A stretch of DNA of 64,000 bases from Kamptonema formosum PCC 10802 (GTDB lineage Bacteria > Cyanobacteriota > Cyanobacteriia > Cyanobacteriales > Oscillatoriaceae), in assembly GCF_000332335.1 (NCBI RefSeq), contig NZ_KB235948.1, positions 6,505,439 to 6,569,438 of the forward strand, in the 5' to 3' direction. This document shows positions 54,012-63,829 of this stretch, in pieces. The notes under the pieces were generated by a model that searched no databases, was not told the origin of the DNA, and saw nothing but the letters and a program-made list of their open reading frames with translations. The translations under genes and the position numbers were made by a program. Position 1 is the first letter of the stretch. Every line of letters begins with the position of its first letter.

Positions 54012-54440
54012 ATGAAAACTTCAGGTTTTTTTAAGGAAGCGGGGTTTGAGGAGATCGATCACACGGCGGACTGGGCCTATCGAGTTTGGGGGCAAAATTT
54101 GGAGGAGCTATTTATCCAAGCGGCGCTGGGGCTTTTCGCTCTCGCCGGTGCGGATCTGGAGCCAGAGCCGGTGGTGGTGCGAGAGCTGGAACTGCGAGGG
54201 GTGGATAGCGAAAGCCTGCTGGTGGCTTGGCTGAATGAACTGCTCTACCTGCACGAAAGTGAGGGTTTGGGGTTCAACCAGTTTGACATCGGGCATCTCG
54301 ACCGGCAGAGCTTCCAGGTTCGGGTGACGGGAGCGCCGGTCAGGAGCTGGCTGAAGTTTATCAAGGCTGTCACCTATCACGACTTGTCCATTCGGGCAAC
54401 ACAAGCCGGTCTGGAAGCTACATTAGTAATAGACGTGTGA
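54012..54440 (+). CDS. Archease (RtcB cofactor)
   Basis: 142 residues from ATG 54012. Archease helps RtcB guanylylation and multiple turnover in RNA ligation. Family marks: FEEIDHTADWAYRVWG (metal-binding Asp), LLVAWLNELLYLHESEGL, and KAVTYHDLSIRAT, whose His and the C-terminal Asp (VIDV) complete the metal site. Full length. The rtcB gene follows 138 bases on, same strand, so the pair is functionally linked. Confidence 0.92.
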   Translation: MKTSGFFKEAGFEEIDHTADWAYRVWGQNLEELFIQAALGLFALAGADLEPEPVVVRELELRGVDSESLLVAWLNELLYLHESEGLGFNQFDIGHLDRQSFQVRVTGAPVRSWLKFIKAVTYHDLSIRATQAGLEATLVIDV

Positions 54441-54578
54441 GGCGTCTCGGGCTGTGCCGGGCAGAATAACAGAGCCGACACCCTGCCGTCTGGTGCGCTA
54501 TAGTTGCAGGAGTGAGATACTTTCGGGGAGAACGGCCAAAGGGGGGAACCCCACAAACCCATCTAGAAAATCGGAGAC

Positions 54579-56030
54579 ATGGTTAACAAACAAGATTTTC
54601 GCAAAATAAACGATAACCTGTGGGAAATTCCTACATCCTTTCAGGCAGATATGAAAGTGCCGGTGTGGATTTTTGCGGATGAGGCTCTCCTGGAAGACGC
54701 CCTGGGAGACTTATCGGTAAAGCAAGCGGTGAATGTCGCCTGTTTGCCAGGTTTGGTGGGGCGCGTTGTTGTGATGCCCGACGTGCATCAGGGGTACGGC
54801 ATGCCGATTGGCGGCGTCATGGCATCGCGAGTGCCGGGAGGGATTATCTCTCCGGGAGCAGTCGGTTATGATATCAACTGCGGCGTGCGAGTTTTAGCCT
54901 CAGAAATTAGCTACAAAACCGCCAAACCCTATCTGAATGATTTGGCAACGGCTCTCTACCGCAACTGTCCGAGCGGTGTGGGGGAGAAGGGCAGTTTTTC
55001 GCTGTCTGCCAAAGAATTAGAGGAAGTGTGCGAGCGAGGATCTCGCTGGGCGCTTGCCAAGGGGTACGCTACTGACGAGGATGTGGAGCGCACGGAGGAA
55101 TTTGGCTGCTTGTCAGGAGCAGATCCGGATTCCGCCAGCAAGCGGGCTAAAGATCGCGGAAAAGGTCAAATCGGCAGCCTCGGTGCCGGCAATCACTTCG
55201 TGGAAGTGGATGTGGTCGAGGAAATTTTCCACCCTGAAGCTGCGGAAGTGATGGGTTTGCGGTCAGGCTGTCTCGCTTTGCAGATTCACTGCGGCTCTCG
55301 CGGTTTCGGACACCAGATTTGCACGGATTTCGTTCAGGATTTCCAGCTGGCAGTTATTAATTATGGCATTCAGCTGCCTGACCGAGAGCTGGTTTGCGCC
55401 CCGATTGAATCTGAGGAAGGGCAGGCGTATTTGGCGGCGATGAAGTCGGCAGCGAATTACGCTTTCGCCAACCGGCAAATCTTGGCTTGGCACGCGCGGA
55501 AAAGTTTTCAAGAAGTGTTTGGCGATAAAGCCAGAGATGGAAATCTGCGCCAGGTGTATGATATTGCCCACAATATGGCAAAGATTGAAAACCACATCGT
55601 TGATGGGGAAGAAGTCACGGTTTGCGTTCACCGCAAGGGGGCGACGCGAGCTTTCGGACCCGGATTTGCTGAACTGCCGGCGGAGTACCGCGATTTGGGA
55701 CAGCCGGTACTCGTTCCCGGTTCGATGGGAACAGAAAGCTGGGTTTTGTTGGGAACAGAAACCAGCGACCGGCTTTCTTTTGGATCGAGCTGTCACGGTG
55801 CCGGTCGGGTGATGAGTCGCGCTAAGGCAAAGCGGGAAGTTCGGGGCGATAATTTGCGGAAAGAATTGGAGAAAGAGGGCATCCGCATCCGCGCCGGCTC
55901 GATGTCTGGGTTGGCGGAAGAAGCGCCCCAAGCTTACAAAAATGTCAGCCGAGTTGTGGAGGCGGTCAGCAATGCGGGGATTGCCAGAAAGGTAGCCCGA
56001 CTGCGACCAGTCGCCGTGGTTAAGGGATGA
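54579..56030 (+). CDS. rtcB: tRNA-splicing-type RNA ligase RtcB
   Basis: 483 residues. Joins RNA ends bearing 2',3'-cyclic phosphate or 3'-phosphate to 5'-OH using GTP and Mn. Motifs: [24 protein letters not shown] with metal ligands D98 and C101, GAGNHFVEV with H205, [10 protein letters not shown] with H237, IAHN with H331, and SSCHGAGR with H406, the guanylylated His by family comparison. Full length. The role in bacteria is RNA repair; here it pairs with archease. The gene starts at ATG 54579 with CGGAGA six bases upstream. Confidence 0.95.
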   Translation: MVNKQDFRKINDNLWEIPTSFQADMKVPVWIFADEALLEDALGDLSVKQAVNVACLPGLVGRVVVMPDVHQGYGMPIGGVMASRVPGGIISPGAVGYDINCGVRVLASEISYKTAKPYLNDLATALYRNCPSGVGEKGSFSLSAKELEEVCERGSRWALAKGYATDEDVERTEEFGCLSGADPDSASKRAKDRGKGQIGSLGAGNHFVEVDVVEEIFHPEAAEVMGLRSGCLALQIHCGSRGFGHQICTDFVQDFQLAVINYGIQLPDRELVCAPIESEEGQAYLAAMKSAANYAFANRQILAWHARKSFQEVFGDKARDGNLRQVYDIAHNMAKIENHIVDGEEVTVCVHRKGATRAFGPGFAELPAEYRDLGQPVLVPGSMGTESWVLLGTETSDRLSFGSSCHGAGRVMSRAKAKREVRGDNLRKELEKEGIRIRAGSMSGLAEEAPQAYKNVSRVVEAVSNAGIARKVARLRPVAVVKG

Positions 56031-56220
56031 GCGAGAGGAGCTGTGCGTTGAGCTAGCCGGTCAGTACAAATTGGGCGTTGCATATTCCACCGGATGAAGA
56101 ACCCCACCCCCCAACCCCCTCCCCGCGCTTCGGGGAGGGGGAGTAAGAGATAGGGGTTTTGGTGACATCATCTTGTCTGACTGCAACGCCACAAATTGAC
56201 CGGCTTTCTCCCTTGCTGGC

Positions 56221-56754
56221 TCAGCTTCCCGAGCGGTTGAAAAAGCGATTGCCTAACTGCATCGCGTCCGCAATATCCACATCCCCATCTCCATCCGCAT
56301 CCAAGAAGCTACTCAGCACAGGATTTCCACTTTGCTGGGTATTTTGAGCGTTCCCTCCCATTTTCAAGAAATTTAACACCACCGGCACCAGCATGGGCAG
56401 CATCTCTTGAATGCTCTCCACATTCAAACCTGTCCGCTGGTTTATTTCCTGAACGAGCCGCGCTTGCATTTCAGGGGGAAGTAAAGCTGCGACAGCTTGA
56501 TAGTTGGGCAGCATGCCGCTAAACTGACTGACAATCGCTTGCGCCTGCTCGAAACCGGCTGTCTCGCGCCGCTCCTGCAACGCAGAGCGCACATAGGTGC
56601 CAACCGTTGACAGAACGGTTTGCGCGGTGCCTGGATCTAAGCCGTACTGACTTCCCAGCTGCTGTACCGTGCCGAGAATATTCTGTAGCTGATTTGGACT
56701 GCCCTCCTGGCTAGGATTGTTGATGGCACTCATAATTTGGTCAAACAGCCCCAT
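56221..56754 (-). CDS. DUF937-like protein with C-terminal EF-hand loop
   Basis: 177 residues. ATG 56754 follows GGAGGAAAAACC. The N-terminal 140 are helical, with the MGLFDQIMSAINNPSQEGSP start and Gln-rich stretches typical of cyanobacterial DUF937-like proteins. The C-terminus LDADGDGDVDIADAMQLGNR has the DxDxDG calcium loop of an EF-hand or dockerin-type repeat. Cytoplasmic by sequence. Function unknown; calcium binding is inferred. Confidence 0.75.
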   Translation of the reverse strand: MGLFDQIMSAINNPSQEGSPNQLQNILGTVQQLGSQYGLDPGTAQTVLSTVGTYVRSALQERRETAGFEQAQAIVSQFSGMLPNYQAVAALLPPEMQARLVQEINQRTGLNVESIQEMLPMLVPVVLNFLKMGGNAQNTQQSGNPVLSSFLDADGDGDVDIADAMQLGNRFFNRSGS

Positions 56755-57107
56755 TTGGTTTTTCCTCCGTTGAAAGGGATATTATAATCCGTTAACCCAT
56801 CAATTGTAGCAAAAGTCCTGCCGGCGGCAGGCGCGGGCAATATAGATAAACGACTCTACCGGATATAAATTAATTCCTACCTCTCTTGTTCCGCCAAAGC
56901 GGCTTTTACAAGCTTTGGCCATACAAAAATCCGGATAATAGCTCTTAAATAGTTATCTGTGCGGCCCCCCCACTCGACAGCACGCACACATGATAAAAAA
57001 GTAATTTAAATTAATAGTGTAACCCAAGTTGCTACTTAAGGAGGCAGAGCCTCCTTTCACGGCGTTCCCAAAATCCAAAATCCAAAATCCAAAATCCAAA
57101 ATGGATA
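56755..57107. other. Spacer with repeats
   Basis: No gene seen. Has an AGGAGGCAGAGCCTCCT hairpin (57040-57056) and a run of tandem AATCCAAA-type 8-mers at 57069-57101, the same repeat as at 7832. The hairpin may end transcription of the CHAT gene that terminates at 57108. Confidence 0.55.
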
Positions 57108-60100
57108 TTACTCGGCTTTACCAATCAGCGTAAAGCCAGCCCATTCTCTGGGATCGGGGTGCTGTTTCATGGTAGCGAGCATGGCGTTGCGCAGGGCTTT
57201 AGCTTTATCAGAAGTCAGCTGCAGCTGGCGGTAAAATTCAGTCATCAATTCAGCGGTGGGGGCGTCTGGCACATACCACAAAGAGACAAGCACACTGGAA
57301 GTGCCGGCAGAAATAAACGAGCGCGACAGCCCGATAACGCCATCGCCGGTGATTCGCCCCTTGCCGGTGTTGCAAGCGCTGAGCACAACTAAATCGGCAT
57401 TAATTTTCAGGTCGAGAATCTCACCGGCACCCAGCAAACCGCTATCCGTGCCGGTGGGGGCGAGAGCGAGGGCACCCGGCACACCGGAACCCAAATCATC
57501 CAGCAACCCGTGAGTGGCTAGATGCACAATTCTAGCTTGAGAGAGCCGCTGCAAAATAGCCTGCTTGGTGGCGCGATTGCCGGTGAGGGCTTCCGTTGAG
57601 AGCAACTTAGCAATTTCCAGAGCTTCGCGCTCAGCGCCGGGAAGCTGTGACAGCGGTTGCGCCGGCGCTCCAGATTGTAGCGGAACGCTCGGCATCGTCG
57701 GATTCCCCACCACCAGTGCATCTCCGCCTCTCTTGCTGTTTTGCCGGCGGGTTAAATCCAGCACCTGAATCGAAGGAGCCGTGAGAATCGTGTGTTTTTC
57801 AATCAAGTATTTTCCAGCGGCGTCTTGCAGTGCGGCAAACGGAACCAGGAACAGCTCATTTTGGGGGATAAACGTGACGCGATCATTGGGATTAGCCGGC
57901 AGCAAATCCGCAATCGGTTCGATAAGCAGCTGATACATTCGCTGCAAGTCTTTTGTTTGGCGCGACGGATTCCCAATCTCCACCCTCCCAATTCTGGGAA
58001 CCACGCTCACGCCTCTGACCCCGATAGAATCGCGGCTGCTGGCAACGAGGGCTTCCAGAGACACTGCCTGTGTGGCTGACCTTTGCGATTGCAGCTCGAC
58101 GCGGCGAAACGCCACCTCACCGGCAGGCTTGACCACCCAAATATAAATATCCGATTCCAGCTTTTGCCGCCGCCCTTCAATCTCAAAAGGATTCTGAATA
58201 ATCGAATAGGCAACCAGGGTGGAATTGTGCGCTCTGGCGATTTCTTTAATGCGCTCGATGTTGGGTGGCGCAACAGTTGCGCTCTGTGAGTTCTGAATGC
58301 CGGCACGCTTCGCCAGCAACTCCACAAACGCCCTCGCCCTGCCCCGCTCAGCAATTTCCAGGGCTTCTGAAGTTTTGTCCTGCGCGACGAGAACTTCTTG
58401 CAGTCCGGCGTAGGCGTTAACCTGACGGTCAAAAATCGAGACTTTATTCAGATCGTCCTCGCCCAATCCCGCTCGGATAGATTCCAAAATATCAATCCCG
58501 GCGCGTAAAGTTTCGGCAGCCTCTTGCAACTGGCCATTTTTATGCAGGGCCTCGCCGAGATTTTGCAAGGCGTACCCTTCAGCGGGGCTGTCGCCGATTT
58601 TTCGGGCAATTGCCAAGTGCTGCCGGTGGAAATCAATCGCTTTTCGATAATCTTTGAGCGCGTAGTAAGCCAGTCCCAAATTGCCCAAAGCCTGCGCCTC
58701 ACCCCGCCGGTCGCCAACTTGGCGCATCGCGGCTAAGTGCCGCTCGCTGAACTCAATTGCTTTGCGATAGTCTCCCAAATAAAAGTGAGCAATTCCCAGA
58801 TTTCCCAAAGCTTGCCCCTCGCCGCGCCTGTCACCGGACTTTTGCGCCAGCGCCAAAGCCTGCTGCAGGAACTCAATCGCTTGCTCGTACTTTTCCAGGG
58901 TAATATAGACAATTCCCAGATTTCTCAGCGCTGCACCTTTCCACTGGGCGGCGTCGGCTTCTGGCGCACTGTCCAAACTCTGCTGGTAGTATTCAATCGC
59001 TTTTTCATAGTTGCCCAGAGCGCTATAAACTGTTGCCAGAGCGAGGAGAGCCTGCCCCTTTGCTGAGGTGTTTTGCAATTTCTGCGCCAGCGCCAACTGC
59101 TGCTGGTGAGACTCCAGGGCTTTGGCGTAGTCTCCCACCTGAAAGTAAGCCACTCCCAGATTATTTAGCGCCTGAGCTTCCCACTGGGAATTTCCGACTT
59201 TGCCGGCAGCCGCCACATTTTTTTGGAAGCACTGAATCGCCGCTGCGTAGTTTTTGAGGATGCCGGCAGCCTGAACCTCCGCCCAGCACTGCTCATAGGG
59301 CGCGGCAGCTAGGGGCGGCGAGTTGTAAGCCACCGTCTCTGAAAAAGAGGAAAACACCGCCGGTGGCTCCGGTGCGGGTGAGGGTTCCAGCGATTCTACC
59401 TGTGGCGGCTCCACCACCGGCGGCGGTTCCGGTGCGGGTGGCGATGGGGTTGCGGTTGCCGAACCGTCTGTGGGTGGCGGTGGGGGCTGTTGTGCCGGCG
59501 GCGCAACCGGTGCTGGTGGGGCGTTTCTGGGGGAAATAGCGACAGTGCCCGAATGAGAGTCGATTCCTGCAATCGCAATCTCCTTATTTGCTAGCAGGAT
59601 GATATTGCCCCCATTTTCTGACGCTGAGGAGGAGTCGATTTTGCCGGCTCTTGTACTGACAGATTCCTGGCTGCTGGCGAGCGCGATATCGCCGCCGTCT
59701 GACGCCAGATCGCCGGCGGTTACATTCCCCGCCGCGTACAGGGTAATTTTGCCGCCATTTGTCTGTACGGAACCGGCAGCGGTGTTGATGCCGCCGCTGC
59801 TGCTAATCATCCTGACATTTCCGCCAGTGGATGTCACGGAAGCCGCCGCAATATCTCCGGCTGCGTGCAAGGTGATATTGCCAGACGCCGCCACAGAACC
59901 GGCGCTGGTATTGATGGCGCTTTGGCTAGCCAGACTGATGTCTCCTCCCGCCACATCGCCTGTCGCGATGTTGCCACCGGCATATAGGTTAATGTTTCCG
60001 CTGCTTCCCGAAAGGCTTGCGGCATTTAAACTCCCCGCCGCAATGCTGCCAGAGGTGGCGTGGAGAGAAATCGCCCCGCCACTGCCTGTTTGGGAGCCGG

Positions 60101-61964
60101 CGTTTAGGCTGCCGGTATTTATCGCTCCCGCTCTGCTGTACAGGGTGATGCTGCCGCTTTTTTCCGAGGCGCTTGCAGCGTTTAAATTGCCTGTGCTAAT
60201 ATTACCAGCAGCTCTCAAATCGATTAAGCCGGCATCCCCGGTTACAGAGCCGGCGCTGAGGGTGCCGGTGCCCGTGGAAATCCCTCCATATAAGCTTTGG
60301 ATGGTAATTACGCCCCCTTGTCCGCCGGTATTTGCCGCGTTAATATCGCCGGTTTTGATATCACCGTTCGCGGAAATAAAGATGCTTCTCCCATCAAGTT
60401 TCTCGCTGGAAGTGTCTAAACTGCTGCCATTGCGGAGAGAAACATTCGATCCACCGGCACCAATCGAGCCGGTGTTTAGATTGCCGGCAGCGCTGAGGCT
60501 GACATACCCCCCGGAACTGCTGAGGGTGATGCTGCCGGTATCAATGCTGCCGGTTGCGGGATTCCCCGCCGTGGGATTAACGCCGGCTATTAAACTCAAA
60601 CTTGGCTGAAGGTTGCGCTCTGACGGATTGATGGTGATATTCCCAGCTTTGATGCTGTCGCCGGCATAGAGACTGAGTGAGCCGCCGGTATAATTGCCAA
60701 AGGTAAGTTTTCCTTGTGCGCTGATGCTGGAGCCGTCGAGACTGGTGAAGTTACCCAATTCTCCTGCTAAGCTGCGAATGGAAAAATCGCCGCCGGCACT
60801 CAAGTGAGCCCCCGCATAAATCTCGCCATTGCTGATTAAATTCAGGTTGCTGCCGGCTGATATAAATGAGGATAGCTCACTCAATAAATCAATGCCGGCA
60901 GTTCCTTGAATGTCGAGATTGCCACCGGCACTCACCCAAGTGTCGCGCACCCGAACTGTATCCCCCGCCTGCAGTTGCGCCGTGCCGGTGGCGTTCAGAT
61001 TAGTGTTTGCTAAGGTAATATTTCTGGCAGCGGACAGGGTGAGTGTGCCGGTTTCCACTTGCGGCGCGGGTGCCGGAGAATTTCCGATCGCGACATCTCC
61101 CGCTTCCACTTTAATGCCGGAACCTGTTAAAATAACGCTGCCGTCGCGGCTGACTTGTGCGGCTGTGGCGTGACCGGCACCAGCGCCGGTAAGCAGTGCG
61201 GGCAGGCTGGCGGGCTGGAAGGCGGGGGGGTTGGACGCTTGGAAGGCCGGCAGGTTGGCGGTTTGGATGTCCAAGCCCAGCAAATGTCCGGGCTGGCTGA
61301 TGCGGACAAGGCTCTCTCCGGGAACGGCGGCAAGAGTGAGATGGCCTCCTGGGGCGGAAAGGGTGCCGGTGTTGAGAACGGTTCCGCCCATCAGGGATAA
61401 GCTGTTGCCGGCTGTAACTGCTAGTTCGCCATTGTTGACAATTGCGCCGGGTTGTGCTATGGGAAACGCGAAGGCGGTGGGGGTGCCGGTGAGGGCGGCG
61501 CAGTTATTGTCGCCAGCGGCGTGAAACCAATTTGAGCCAAAGCCAATGCCGGTGGCGGTAGTGGCGAGAAAGGACGCCGGCACGTCCAAGCGGGCGTTTT
61601 GGCCAAACAGGATGCCGGCGGGGTTGATCAGGTAGAGGTTGGAGTTGCCGCCGGTGACTCGAATTAAGCCATTGATGACAGAGGGCTCGCCGCCGGCTAC
61701 CCGCCCGAGGATGTTGCGGATATTGGGGCTGGAGAGAAAGTTGGCAATTTGACCCTCACTGAGCCCAAACTGCTGGAAGCTGTGGAAGAGGTTGGCACCG
61801 TCGCCAGAGAGGGAGCCGCCGGTGATGCTGAACTGGTTGCCGGTAGGCGTGACAGTCGTGCCGGTGCGGTCTTGTGCCGGCACAATCCGCTGTGCGAGAG
61901 CCGGTTGCGAGAGAATGAGTGCTGTAAAGGGTAAAAGTGCGAGCAGCTGCCTGATTCTGTTCAT
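57108..61964 (-). CDS. Secreted TPS-domain - beta-helix - TPR - CHAT protein
   Basis: 1618 residues. A signal peptide (to about 24, QPALA) is followed by a filamentous-haemagglutinin/TPS N-terminal domain (about 28-245) with NLYLINPAGILFGQNARLDV. A Gly/Ser/Ala-rich beta-helix (about 270-820) repeats GSITLYSRAGAINTGSLNA-like units. A Pro-rich linker (about 830-890) leads to seven or so 40-residue TPRs (about 900-1190; GEAQALGNLGLAYYALKDYR). The C-terminal CHAT domain (about 1330-1618) has H1485 in HLATHGLLDD and C1531 in VLSACNTG. Large cyanobacterial proteins of this layout are known from genomes but not characterised. The signal and TPS domain imply export, so this CHAT domain acts outside the cytoplasm. 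It is divergent from the sigma-like gene at 62378. Confidence 0.9.
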   Translation of the reverse strand: MNRIRQLLALLPFTALILSQPALAQRIVPAQDRTGTTVTPTGNQFSITGGSLSGDGANLFHSFQQFGLSEGQIANFLSSPNIRNILGRVAGGEPSVINGLIRVTGGNSNLYLINPAGILFGQNARLDVPASFLATTATGIGFGSNWFHAAGDNNCAALTGTPTAFAFPIAQPGAIVNNGELAVTAGNSLSLMGGTVLNTGTLSAPGGHLTLAAVPGESLVRISQPGHLLGLDIQTANLPAFQASNPPAFQPASLPALLTGAGAGHATAAQVSRDGSVILTGSGIKVEAGDVAIGNSPAPAPQVETGTLTLSAARNITLANTNLNATGTAQLQAGDTVRVRDTWVSAGGNLDIQGTAGIDLLSELSSFISAGSNLNLISNGEIYAGAHLSAGGDFSIRSLAGELGNFTSLDGSSISAQGKLTFGNYTGGSLSLYAGDSIKAGNITINPSERNLQPSLSLIAGVNPTAGNPATGSIDTGSITLSSSGGYVSLSAAGNLNTGSIGAGGSNVSLRNGSSLDTSSEKLDGRSIFISANGDIKTGDINAANTGGQGGVITIQSLYGGISTGTGTLSAGSVTGDAGLIDLRAAGNISTGNLNAASASEKSGSITLYSRAGAINTGSLNAGSQTGSGGAISLHATSGSIAAGSLNAASLSGSSGNINLYAGGNIATGDVAGGDISLASQSAINTSAGSVAASGNITLHAAGDIAAASVTSTGGNVRMISSSGGINTAAGSVQTNGGKITLYAAGNVTAGDLASDGGDIALASSQESVSTRAGKIDSSSASENGGNIILLANKEIAIAGIDSHSGTVAISPRNAPPAPVAPPAQQPPPPPTDGSATATPSPPAPEPPPVVEPPQVESLEPSPAPEPPAVFSSFSETVAYNSPPLAAAPYEQCWAEVQAAGILKNYAAAIQCFQKNVAAAGKVGNSQWEAQALNNLGVAYFQVGDYAKALESHQQQLALAQKLQNTSAKGQALLALATVYSALGNYEKAIEYYQQSLDSAPEADAAQWKGAALRNLGIVYITLEKYEQAIEFLQQALALAQKSGDRRGEGQALGNLGIAHFYLGDYRKAIEFSERHLAAMRQVGDRRGEAQALGNLGLAYYALKDYRKAIDFHRQHLAIARKIGDSPAEGYALQNLGEALHKNGQLQEAAETLRAGIDILESIRAGLGEDDLNKVSIFDRQVNAYAGLQEVLVAQDKTSEALEIAERGRARAFVELLAKRAGIQNSQSATVAPPNIERIKEIARAHNSTLVAYSIIQNPFEIEGRRQKLESDIYIWVVKPAGEVAFRRVELQSQRSATQAVSLEALVASSRDSIGVRGVSVVPRIGRVEIGNPSRQTKDLQRMYQLLIEPIADLLPANPNDRVTFIPQNELFLVPFAALQDAAGKYLIEKHTILTAPSIQVLDLTRRQNSKRGGDALVVGNPTMPSVPLQSGAPAQPLSQLPGAEREALEIAKLLSTEALTGNRATKQAILQRLSQARIVHLATHGLLDDLGSGVPGALALAPTGTDSGLLGAGEILDLKINADLVVLSACNTGKGRITGDGVIGLSRSFISAGTSSVLVSLWYVPDAPTAELMTEFYRQLQLTSDKAKALRNAMLATMKQHPDPREWAGFTLIGKAE

Positions 61965-62377
61965 TGTTGGTGCCGGTGGTAGTCAGCCGTGTCGAATCCA
62001 CACACCCCGATTGATAGGTTATTGCCCTGATTGGTTGCCTCTGTCAAATATAGCTCTCCCACCCTGGGGTCTGTCGAGAGGTACTGTTCGCCGGCACTCC
62101 CAAGGGCACCCTACTGGCACAACCGGCTTTCTGGGGGTGGGTCCCCCAGGAGGGAACCCACCCTACGCAAGGAGAGGCGACTTGACGCTGCATAATTCCA
62201 CAACCCCCTCCCGATAAATGAACCGAGGGTGATTGCAGATCCCGTAGCACATCTGTCTCAGATGTGCGGGCCATGTCGAGGGGGGTGGGGGTGCTGGAAA
62301 CTGGCGGCGGGGAACGAGCTCTCCCGCCCGGTGCGCAAAAAGCGGTACTCTAAAGTCTGGAGAAAAAACAGCTCACT
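61965..62377. other. Divergent intergenic region
   Basis: No gene supported. Both the CHAT gene and the sigma-like gene must start transcription here. GCACCC/GGGTGC words and GGGTGGGTCCCCCAGGAGGG (62133-62152) form possible structures. No clear promoter could be assigned. Confidence 0.45.
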
Positions 62378-63814
62378 ATGAGAAAGCGCAAGCATCCCAT
62401 TGAAATGTTTTCAACCTTTTTGAAGGTAGACGAGCCAAGCGATTCTATTGGCCCCGCTTGGCTCACCGACTCGCGGTTGAAACAGAACATGACTCGGATA
62501 AGTCTAGCAGAGCCAGATGCCCCAGAAGAATATTGGACGCTGTACTGGCTGAGAGAAGCTTTGAAAGACCCCCAAAACACCCAGGCTCGCAGCCACCTGT
62601 CAGCCTATTTAGAGGAAGTCTGCTACTGGACAACTTTCAAAGTTTTTCAAGAAGTTGCCAATATCAGCCAAAGTCGGGTAGACTGTTTTTTTATTGCCCG
62701 GGCAGCAGCAGCTAACCCAGCGAAACTGTTTAAAAATTACGACCGGGTGCGCAGCAGTCTGAAAACTTTCGCGCAGTTTCCCCTGAAGACTGCTATTCTA
62801 GAAGAAATTCGCGCCGGCAGGGAGTTGCTGAAATATTCCGACCCGGCGCTGCTGCGAGCGGTGACGAGAAAGACGCTGAAAGAAGCGCTGCAAAAAGCTG
62901 GACTCCGAGAGGCGGAACAGTCCCAATGCCTGCTGGCTTGGCAGTGCTTTAAAGAGATATATGTGCCGGCAACAGAAGGCAGAAGCAAACAGCTAAAGTC
63001 CCCTGACGAAACTCAGCTCGCGGCTATGGCTGAGGGGTACAATCAGGTGCGGAAAAATTCGCTGGCAGCTGCTGACAGTCAGTCGTTTAAAAAATTGCTA
63101 GACCAGTGCGTCGGGAGTGTGCGAGGCAGTTTGAGGATTAACACCATCTCTTTGGAGAATTGCGTCTTTGAACCGGCCTTGGCATCTGATGACCCCATAG
63201 ACGCGCTGGACGAGCCGGCCCAAGAATGGCAGCAAATTCACTCGATTATATCCGAGGCGCTGGCGAAAGTGCAAGACCCCAACCAGAAGATGCTGAAGCT
63301 CTGGCACGGGCTGGCCTTCAGGCAGTCGGAGTTGGGCCAAATTTTCGGGCAAAAGCAATATCAAATTTCTCGCCAAATTTCCCGCTGCCAGCAATCGTTA
63401 CTGACAGTTCTGGCTGAGTGGAGCGCGTCAACTTTGGGAATCACGTTGAGTTCCGACCAACTGAAGGAGATGGCCAACCAGATTGAAGCCTGGTTGGACT
63501 CGCACTTTCAATCTTTTTACTTCGAGGTGTTAAAAACTGCTGTTCAAGCTGAGCTGCCGGCGGAAATAGAGTTATTGCGACTGTATTACGGTCAGGATTT
63601 GAAACCCCAAGATGTGGCGCGGGAACTTCAAATCCCGGAATCGGTCGTTAATCAAAGGCTGGGGCGAGTAAAGCAACACTTGCTGGCGCAGTTGAGGTCG
63701 CACGTGCAAACTACGTTAGGGCTGGATTTGAGTTCTGTAAGTTCAGCGGACAAAAGACTCTCAGCATTTGTTGGCACGTTTTTAGAGAAAGCGCCTTATG
63801 CGGTTTTTGAATAG
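62378..63814 (+). CDS. Sigma-70-like regulator linked to DUF1822
   Basis: 478 residues, long for a sigma factor. Most of the N-terminus is helical and unlike region 2 of standard sigma factors. The C-terminus has two region-4-like helix-turn-helix parts: SELGQIFGQKQYQISRQISR (about 315-335) and LKPQDVARELQIPESVVNQR (about 406-425). Cyanobacterial proteins of this layout next to DUF1822 genes are usually annotated as sigma-70 family. Whether it binds core polymerase is not shown. Its stop is 15 bases before the DUF1822 start, so they are co-transcribed. It may control the DUF1822-CHAT group. Confidence 0.65.
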   Translation: MRKRKHPIEMFSTFLKVDEPSDSIGPAWLTDSRLKQNMTRISLAEPDAPEEYWTLYWLREALKDPQNTQARSHLSAYLEEVCYWTTFKVFQEVANISQSRVDCFFIARAAAANPAKLFKNYDRVRSSLKTFAQFPLKTAILEEIRAGRELLKYSDPALLRAVTRKTLKEALQKAGLREAEQSQCLLAWQCFKEIYVPATEGRSKQLKSPDETQLAAMAEGYNQVRKNSLAAADSQSFKKLLDQCVGSVRGSLRINTISLENCVFEPALASDDPIDALDEPAQEWQQIHSIISEALAKVQDPNQKMLKLWHGLAFRQSELGQIFGQKQYQISRQISRCQQSLLTVLAEWSASTLGITLSSDQLKEMANQIEAWLDSHFQSFYFEVLKTAVQAELPAEIELLRLYYGQDLKPQDVARELQIPESVVNQRLGRVKQHLLAQLRSHVQTTLGLDLSSVSSADKRLSAFVGTFLEKAPYAVFE

Positions 63815-63829
63815 ATCGGAGTTAAGCTT

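Noticed and set aside
59599-60609. A 336-codon open frame on the plus strand inside the TPS-CHAT gene
   Set aside because: It is antisense to the Gly/Ser-rich beta-helix repeats, whose composition keeps the opposite frame open; the translation is Pro/Leu/Ala-biased with no family.
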